Below are positions 20,558-25,050 of a stretch of DNA of 25,050 nt, piece by piece. Each line of letters begins with the position of its first letter. Position 1 is the first letter of the stretch. This DNA comes from a virus, in IMG/VR virus record IMGVR_UViG_3300042896_000338, positions 1 to 25,050 of that record, one strand, 5' to 3'. The translations under genes and the position numbers were made by a program. Below the pieces are notes generated by a model that was not told the DNA's origin, ran no database searches, and saw only the letters and a program-made list of their open reading frames with translations.

Positions 20558-20655
20558 GCAAAGGTTCAGCACCACGTCCTATTTCTGATAGGAAAAAGTT
20601 TGATGAAAATTGGGATCGTATATTTGGTGATAAAAAGAAGGAGGAAAAGAAATGA
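20554..20655 (+). CDS. small conserved-type phage protein (33 aa)
   Basis: ATG 20554, TGA 20655; overlaps both neighbours by ATGA and has GGAG 9 nt upstream. It reads MSKGSAPRPISDRKKFDENW, then DRIFGDKKKEEKK. The MSKGSAPRP...F...WDxIFG pattern recurs in short proteins of many phages, as I recall. Function is unknown; the basic tail and coupling suggest a real gene. Confidence 0.7.
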   Translation: MSKGSAPRPISDRKKFDENWDRIFGDKKKEEKK

Positions 20656-20900
20656 AAAACATAATATTAATGCTATTACTAATTCCAACTATAGTGTTTG
20701 CTTGTGATGATGATACTGGCTATCAGTTAGCAGAAGAAGCAAGAACAAGCAGGATAACTAACGAGTTACGCCAACAACGTCAACATGCGGATTATAATGC
20801 TTATGTAAACGAACTTAACCAAGAGTGGCAAATACGTCAAGAAAGAACAAATGCTCTGCAAACACAAATGATATTACTTGATGGACAGTTCAGACGTTAA
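20652..20900 (+). CDS. exported protein, possible lipoprotein or spanin-like (82 aa)
   Basis: Residues 1-17 are a classic signal peptide: basic MKN, hydrophobic IILMLLLIPTIV, then FA before Cys18. IVFAC resembles a lipobox (small residue before Cys), so lipid attachment at Cys18 is possible. The rest is a polar, Gln/Arg-rich helix (SRITNELRQQRQHADYNA, NELNQEWQIRQERTNAL), which suits a periplasmic coiled coil. The last gene of the plus-strand cluster, next to the virion block: the context and shape allow an outer-membrane spanin subunit, but no partner is seen. GGAGG lies 8 nt upstream. Confidence 0.6.
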   Translation: MKNIILMLLLIPTIVFACDDDTGYQLAEEARTSRITNELRQQRQHADYNAYVNELNQEWQIRQERTNALQTQMILLDGQFRR

Positions 20901-20929
20901 TAAAAAAGGGAGTTGGTTAAACAACTCCC
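20901..20929 (-). terminator. intrinsic terminator for the right-hand virion operon
   Basis: Read on the minus strand: stem GGGAGTTG / CAACTCCC (20908-20915 with 20922-20929), 6-nt loop, then TTTTTTA (complement of 20901-20907). It faces the convergent end of the plus-strand small-gene cluster, and may terminate only minus transcription because no T-run follows on the plus strand. Confidence 0.9.
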
Positions 20930-20946
20930 AAGCTACAGAGCGCAAA

Positions 20947-21084
20947 CTATTTTTTCCTTTTAGCCTTATCAGCTTTAACAAACTCTTGAGCAACATCAAC
21001 TGGTATCTTTACTTTCTTTGCAAACTTAGGATTATGTGCCGCTGCTTGCATTAACTTTTCTTGTGCTTTTGATTTTGATGGCAT
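20947..21084 (-). CDS. small conserved-type phage protein (45 aa)
   Basis: ATG 21084, TAG at 20947; AAGGAA lies about 8 nt upstream. It reads MPSKSKAQEKLMQAAAHNPK, then FAKKVKIPVDVAQEFVKADK and AKRKK. The pattern MPSKSKAQ..LM.AAAHNPKFAKKV.IPV.VA.EF..ADK is one I recall from micro-proteins beside virion genes of many phages; function unknown. Very basic, last gene of the minus-strand virion operon before the terminator. Confidence 0.75.
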   Translation of the reverse strand: MPSKSKAQEKLMQAAAHNPKFAKKVKIPVDVAQEFVKADKAKRKK

Positions 21085-21096
21085 TATTTGTTTTCC

Positions 21097-23400
21097 TTAT
21101 TTATTTTGATATTGTGTTAATGCGCCATACAGAGCATTACGACCAGCAGCCGATTTCATATCAGTAGCTGGAGATAATTTATACTTTCGCATCAACATAG
21201 CTGCATATGCAGGGTCTAGTTCTGCTTTAGCTAATATGTCAGCAATCTCACCAGTTCTACCAGTAACATTTGATAAGCCTCTTGTTACTGGACGTAAAAT
21301 ATTAGATAAGATTCCAGGTTGATCTTTAACATCAGAACCAAGTAATGCTCTAGTAACATCATCAGAAATTAATTCATTCATTTTAAGGTTTTGCATAGTA
21401 TTTGACCCTCTAGCCATTCCCATGCTTCCTCTTGTCCCTGATGTTGCTGCTCTTTGTGCATTTTCAAAAATAGCTTGCTGATTAGGTGATAACTTACTCA
21501 TTGCTTTTTCATTAAGAATTTGAGTTCTTAAGTTAGCAGCGGACAATGGGAATACTTCCTCTTGAATACCTGTTCTATTACTAATAATTGGTGTTTTATT
21601 AGTTGCTTGGTTAATCATTTTTTCAGCTTGTTTAGATTGATTAAGTTGTCTTACACCAATAGCTTGTGTTTTTAAAAATTTACCAAATTCTGATTCAGTA
21701 TTTGTTAATGATTTTGCTAGTTCTGTTTTTACATTATTCAAAGCTGTTCCTGATTTTGCAATTTGCATTGAAGCAGGATCATCATATTTGCCACGCAAAG
21801 CATCATCAATATACTGTTTAAAATTATAAACTTCATTAAACCCAACATCGCCTTGAGGTATTTTCTCTTTAATACTTTGTAATGCACCTTCAATAGCTGG
21901 ATTTCCTTTGTTCTTAAGCAATGCGTTATCAATAGAATTTGTTACATTATCAATATTAGTCGGTAAGTTTCTATCTCTCATAGGTTTAGAAACTGTATTA
22001 ACAACATCATATAGATAATCTTGTTTTTTAGTTATGCTTGCATCAGAACCAATAGTTCTATTAACATAATCTTTTAATGACTTGGCATTGTTAAATAAAC
22101 GCTCACTTAATATTGTTGATGAATTAGGATCATTTTCAACAAACCTTGCAAGTGCAGATATACCAGCATTGCCAGCGATATCTGATGTTTTTGGTTTAAA
22201 TGCTAAAGGCGATTGACCAATATATTCTCCTTGAGCATTATATTGACCAGTGCCAAAAGGCTTAACTCCTGGTATTTCTCCTTTTTCTAATAAGTTAGCA
22301 ACAGTACCAGCTTCTGCACCAGCTTGACGATTTAACAATCTTCCTGCTAATGGTTCTAATGTGCCAAAACTACTTTGTCCTGTTCTTAATACTGCTCTTG
22401 ATGTTGGAGCAGCCATTCCTAATACACTACCAGCTCCAAGTCCAGTCAACATTCCAAAAAGACTTTGCTCCCATTCTGGCAGTCCTTTTTCTTTTGCCTT
22501 TTCAGTAGCATATTTGGATAAACCAGCAGTGATTGCAGTTGCTTTTGGAGCATTAGACCCAATCATTGTAGCTGCCATTGATGGAATGGACTTAATTTTA
22601 CTTAACATTCCTAATGGAACAGCAAATCCAGATATAGTTCTTGCAACTTCCATTGGAATTGCTTGCTCATTAGTAGGTTGTGGCAATCCTAAATAATCAG
22701 CTAACTTAGTGCCATACTGTTGAGTATTTATACTTTCTGGTGGTGTTAAGGGGGTTGTAGGTCTATTTTCAGGCATACCAATATTGCCTAAAGCACTAAC
22801 TGCATTATAAATACCAGCAGGAACTCCAGCGACACCTTCTAACATAGCCCGTCCACCAAGCCCAAACATAGATGATTTAGGTTTGTTTTCTTGTGCAGTA
22901 GATTTAATTTCTGATGAAGAATCCCATAATTTTTTTAAATTATCTTGTTCTGCATTATTCATTTTATTAGTAATGCTATTGGCATATTCTATTGTATTAG
23001 GAGCATTTGGATTTCTTGGGTCTGATACAGCTATTCCTTGTTCTGCTTTATTTATTGCATTTTGCCCACCATAATATCCAATAGCTGTCTTGTTTGCATC
23101 GCCACTATTAGCATCATATAGTTGGGAGCCATAACGTATTCCAGCCCTTGTGCTATGCTCAGGATTATTAATGTCCCATTCTTTATTAGCAACTGAATTA
23201 AATGTATTTGGCATTATCTGCATACCACCAACAGCTCCAGCATTAGAGGTATTTGTATTTTTTCCGCTAGATGATTCTTGACTATAAATAGCTTTTAACG
23301 TTGCCCCTTTATGTGAAGCAGGATCAATTCCTTCTTGAATAAGACGTGCGTCAAATGTATCAATAGGTTTAGCTTTATTCCATTCATCTTCTAAACTCAT
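21097..23400 (-). CDS. virion-associated lytic transglycosylase / internal virion protein (767 aa)
   Basis: Probably a large ejected or internal virion protein that opens peptidoglycan during infection. Residues about 30-145 are an Slt-type transglycosylase domain: IYSQESSSGKN (catalytic Glu42), GAVGGMQIMPNTF (55-67), the GIRYGSQLY helix and AIGYYGG. The rest (150-767) has Gly/Ala-rich stretches with membrane-like character near 285-335 (GMLTGLGAGSVLGMA), then long helical regions. The transglycosylase at the N-terminus of a large protein is typical of podovirus ejection proteins (T7 gp16-like). The start ATG overlaps the upstream gene and has AGGAGG 4-5 nt upstream. Confidence 0.85.
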   Translation of the reverse strand: MSLEDEWNKAKPIDTFDARLIQEGIDPASHKGATLKAIYSQESSSGKNTNTSNAGAVGGMQIMPNTFNSVANKEWDINNPEHSTRAGIRYGSQLYDANSGDANKTAIGYYGGQNAINKAEQGIAVSDPRNPNAPNTIEYANSITNKMNNAEQDNLKKLWDSSSEIKSTAQENKPKSSMFGLGGRAMLEGVAGVPAGIYNAVSALGNIGMPENRPTTPLTPPESINTQQYGTKLADYLGLPQPTNEQAIPMEVARTISGFAVPLGMLSKIKSIPSMAATMIGSNAPKATAITAGLSKYATEKAKEKGLPEWEQSLFGMLTGLGAGSVLGMAAPTSRAVLRTGQSSFGTLEPLAGRLLNRQAGAEAGTVANLLEKGEIPGVKPFGTGQYNAQGEYIGQSPLAFKPKTSDIAGNAGISALARFVENDPNSSTILSERLFNNAKSLKDYVNRTIGSDASITKKQDYLYDVVNTVSKPMRDRNLPTNIDNVTNSIDNALLKNKGNPAIEGALQSIKEKIPQGDVGFNEVYNFKQYIDDALRGKYDDPASMQIAKSGTALNNVKTELAKSLTNTESEFGKFLKTQAIGVRQLNQSKQAEKMINQATNKTPIISNRTGIQEEVFPLSAANLRTQILNEKAMSKLSPNQQAIFENAQRAATSGTRGSMGMARGSNTMQNLKMNELISDDVTRALLGSDVKDQPGILSNILRPVTRGLSNVTGRTGEIADILAKAELDPAYAAMLMRKYKLSPATDMKSAAGRNALYGALTQYQNK

Positions 23401-24587
23401 TTTGCCTCCTCTATAGAGCCGTCACTATATTTAATAAGAACCCTTCCATCTGGTGTTGTTCTTCTTTCTGCTTCCATCTTAGTACTATAATCTTTTGGAT
23501 AAAACTCTGGAGGTATTCCAAGCAATAATCCTTCTATTGCAGTTTTTCTTGCTGCAGCCTTTTGATCTAATAATTCCTGTGGATCATTTGGTCTTGGAAA
23601 ATATTGTCTTTCTCCAGTTGAAAATTCAGTATCCCCAATAACAGCTCCAGATTCAGGTCTTAATACAGAATTAAGAAGTTGGAGTTGAGCTTGCAAAACC
23701 TTTTGATCGTTTGTATCTAAATTAGCATAAGCTAAATCATCTACAAATGGCACATTTTCTAAAAATCTTGCAGCTTTTACAGCTGCTGGGCTGTAATTAG
23801 TACCAACTTGAGATAAAACTTTATCTGCTTTTATCATTCTTGTAGCAAAGTCTAAATCTTTTCTTTGCCAATCTTTTAATTCAACTGGTGCAGGAGCAGG
23901 TTTTATAATGCTTATTTTGCCAGATGGATCTACTTGCGCAACATCTTTTTCATGTATTCTAATAGCTTTGTTTTGCTCTGGTGTTAATATATTACCCATA
24001 GCACCAGTAGCACCTGTATTGATATTAATACCACCATCTGCTTTGTACGGTTCGCCAACTGGTACAGGTTGATTATTAGCATCAAGATAGAAATTAACTT
24101 TCCAACCAGGTTTATTAGGAACACCCATAGAATGTAGAGCAGGTTGTGGAGTTGGTTTTGACAAGTTAGTTATCATATCAAAACCTTGAGATGCTAAAGC
24201 TTTATCAGGAAGACCAGCAAGACCAATAGCAAAATCTTCTAAACTTCCACCTCCTCTAAGACCAGTTCCTTTAGTTGGCAATACAGCTCCTCTAAATGGT
24301 ATTGGAATATTATTACCTGGTGTGCCTTTAGTACCAATTAACTCCTGCAACTTTGCAAAAGAATCTTCCTGTTGCTTTTCTTGTCGTCTATTAGCAGAAA
24401 CTTGAGCTAACTCACTAAGACTTGCAGGACTCCATGATTGTCCTTGTTCAGATAATCTTGCAACAGGTTGGTTAGCACTTTGCATTAAGTATGAAAGCAT
24501 CTCACCAAGACCTGAGCTTGAATTTTGTTGAGGTTGTTGTCGCTGGACAATATCTCCTCTTAACATATCAACAATATTAAATGCCAC
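23397..24587 (-). CDS. putative internal virion / ejection protein (396 aa)
   Basis: Not assigned by a catalytic motif. The segment LQAQLQLLNSVLRPESGAVI, followed by GDTEFSTGERQYFPRPNDPQ and then LLDQKAAARKTAIEGLLLG, follows a pattern common in podovirus internal virion proteins ('LRxESGAxI...EF...YFPxPxD...QK..aR'), as I recall. The N-terminal half is Ser/Gln/Pro-rich and low-complexity. Start codon is GTG at 24587-24585, sharing one base with the stop of the upstream gene (TAGTG). Its stop overlaps the transglycosylase start. Structural role inferred from neighbours. Confidence 0.65.
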   Translation of the reverse strand: MAFNIVDMLRGDIVQRQQPQQNSSSGLGEMLSYLMQSANQPVARLSEQGQSWSPASLSELAQVSANRRQEKQQEDSFAKLQELIGTKGTPGNNIPIPFRGAVLPTKGTGLRGGGSLEDFAIGLAGLPDKALASQGFDMITNLSKPTPQPALHSMGVPNKPGWKVNFYLDANNQPVPVGEPYKADGGININTGATGAMGNILTPEQNKAIRIHEKDVAQVDPSGKISIIKPAPAPVELKDWQRKDLDFATRMIKADKVLSQVGTNYSPAAVKAARFLENVPFVDDLAYANLDTNDQKVLQAQLQLLNSVLRPESGAVIGDTEFSTGERQYFPRPNDPQELLDQKAAARKTAIEGLLLGIPPEFYPKDYSTKMEAERRTTPDGRVLIKYSDGSIEEAK

Positions 24588-25015
24588 TACGCACCCCCCA
24601 TTAATCTTCTAAATAATGACATCATATCTTCGTTTGGATGAATAGCACCAGGCATTTGAGGCATAGTAGCTTGTGGAATACCTGTCTGTGGAAGCTGTGC
24701 TACACCGACAGAAGTCATTGGTTGTCTTTGTTGTTGAGGCTGTTGTTGTTGCATAACCTGTTGCATCATTTGACCATACATAGGATTAGAAGGTTGTGCA
24801 GAAGCCAACCCAGCTGAAGTATCTATTGGTTGTGCAAACTTCTGCCAGTTTCCTCCTCCTTGTTGTTGCCCTCCTTGTTGTTGACCACCTTGTTGTGGTT
24901 GTTGTTGCATGTATTGATTAAAAGCATCAGTTGGATTTGCTAGTTTATTACCAAAGTTACTAGCCTGACTTCCAAGTTTCTTTAATATACTATCCCACAA
25001 GCTTGACTCGCCCAC
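24587..25015 (-). CDS. Gln-rich putative virion protein (142 aa)
   Basis: GTG start at 25015-25013 with AGGAGG about 5-6 nt upstream. The start (MGESSLWDSILKKLGSQASN) is followed by a Gln/Gly tract (QQPQQGGQQQGGQQQGGG, about 40-60) and a second Gln-rich block (QMMQQVMQQQQPQQQRQ). The last 30 residues (MPQMPGAIHPNEDMMSLFRR) are more ordered. Low complexity and position among ejection-type proteins suggest a small internal virion component. No motif identifies it. Confidence 0.6.
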   Translation of the reverse strand: MGESSLWDSILKKLGSQASNFGNKLANPTDAFNQYMQQQPQQGGQQQGGQQQGGGNWQKFAQPIDTSAGLASAQPSNPMYGQMMQQVMQQQQPQQQRQPMTSVGVAQLPQTGIPQATMPQMPGAIHPNEDMMSLFRRLMGGA

Positions 25016-25016
25016 A

Positions 25017-25050
25017 TTAACCTCCTAAAACACTTGCGCCAGCATTAGCA
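25017..25050 (-). CDS. C-terminal end of an upstream virion gene (cut by window edge)
   Basis: Only 10 codons are visible: ANAGASVLGG then TAA at 25019-25017, 1 nt before the GTG of the next gene; the ribosome site of that gene is inside this end. An Ala/Gly-rich terminus is common in phage tail and internal proteins, but no assignment is possible. Confidence 0.4.
   Translation of the reverse strand, partial: ANAGASVLGG

Noticed and set aside
22361-22696. Plus-strand 111-aa frame opposite the transglycosylase gene
   Set aside because: Antisense shadow without ribosome site; the hydrophobic character derives from the Gly/Ala-rich minus-strand gene.
1-25050. tRNA genes, integrase, transposase or IS element
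   Set aside because: No cloverleaf-like sequence with CCA-type end, no tyrosine/serine recombinase motifs and no transposase-like frame were seen on reading both strands.

Overview
The window is about 25 kb of an AT-rich tailed double-stranded DNA phage, most likely podovirus-like. This rests on a headful-type terminase pair, a P22/SU10-like portal, a scaffold and DUF5309-like capsid start, and large internal virion proteins with a lytic transglycosylase domain, with no tape-measure protein in view. Genes use the ordinary bacterial code, are tightly packed and often overlap by ATGA. The host cannot be named from the sequence.

Layout. Positions 1-5311 (minus strand) hold the packaging and head module, read leftwards: small terminase, large terminase (TTG start), a 21-residue basic peptide, portal, a small protein, scaffold, and the first 62 codons of the major capsid protein. 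Positions 5312-5664 are non-coding and hold an array of CCTAAC/GTTAGG units arranged as hairpins and a 45-bp direct repeat. Positions 5665-7634 (minus) hold a primase-helicase preceded by, and overlapping, a 45-residue ribbon-helix-helix protein. A divergent promoter region (7635-7750) follows. Positions 7751-12940 (plus) are a replication/recombination cassette: small unknown protein, DUF2800 nuclease, DUF2815 ssDNA-binding-like protein, family B DNA polymerase, VRR-NUC nuclease and SNF2-type helicase. A small HTH regulator (12967-13137) appears to be transcribed as a leaderless mRNA.

Positions 13173-17837 (plus) form a coupled nucleotide-metabolism operon: MazG-like pyrophosphohydrolase, DUF6378-like protein, a thymidylate-synthase-fold enzyme with the Asn-to-Asp change typical of dCMP hydroxymethylases, dCMP deaminase, an SGNH-like protein, a fold-type-II PLP-enzyme-like protein, and a 372-residue protein I tentatively compare with DNA-base hypermodification enzymes. 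This set is the best candidate for an undescribed system: a possible pathway that makes and then decorates a modified pyrimidine in phage DNA. Positions 17877-20900 (plus) are a run of small genes, including micro-proteins of 33-53 residues and one reading frame broken by a (GA)8 tract. Positions 20947-25050 (minus) hold a small conserved phage protein, a lytic transglycosylase virion protein, and two or three more virion proteins, ending at a hairpin terminator at about 20901-20929.

How it works together. Virion genes flank the early plus-strand region on both sides and read the same way, so the virion operon probably runs around the rest of a circular or circularly permuted genome. Four copies of TTTAC-N4-GTAAA lie just upstream of plus-strand genes (9167, 12931, 13157, 17815). 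They look like a shared operator, with the 12967 HTH protein or the RHH protein as candidate binders. Three genes also share a leader AACGAGnnTACG just before the start codon. Assignments rest on motif reading only; no database search was possible.
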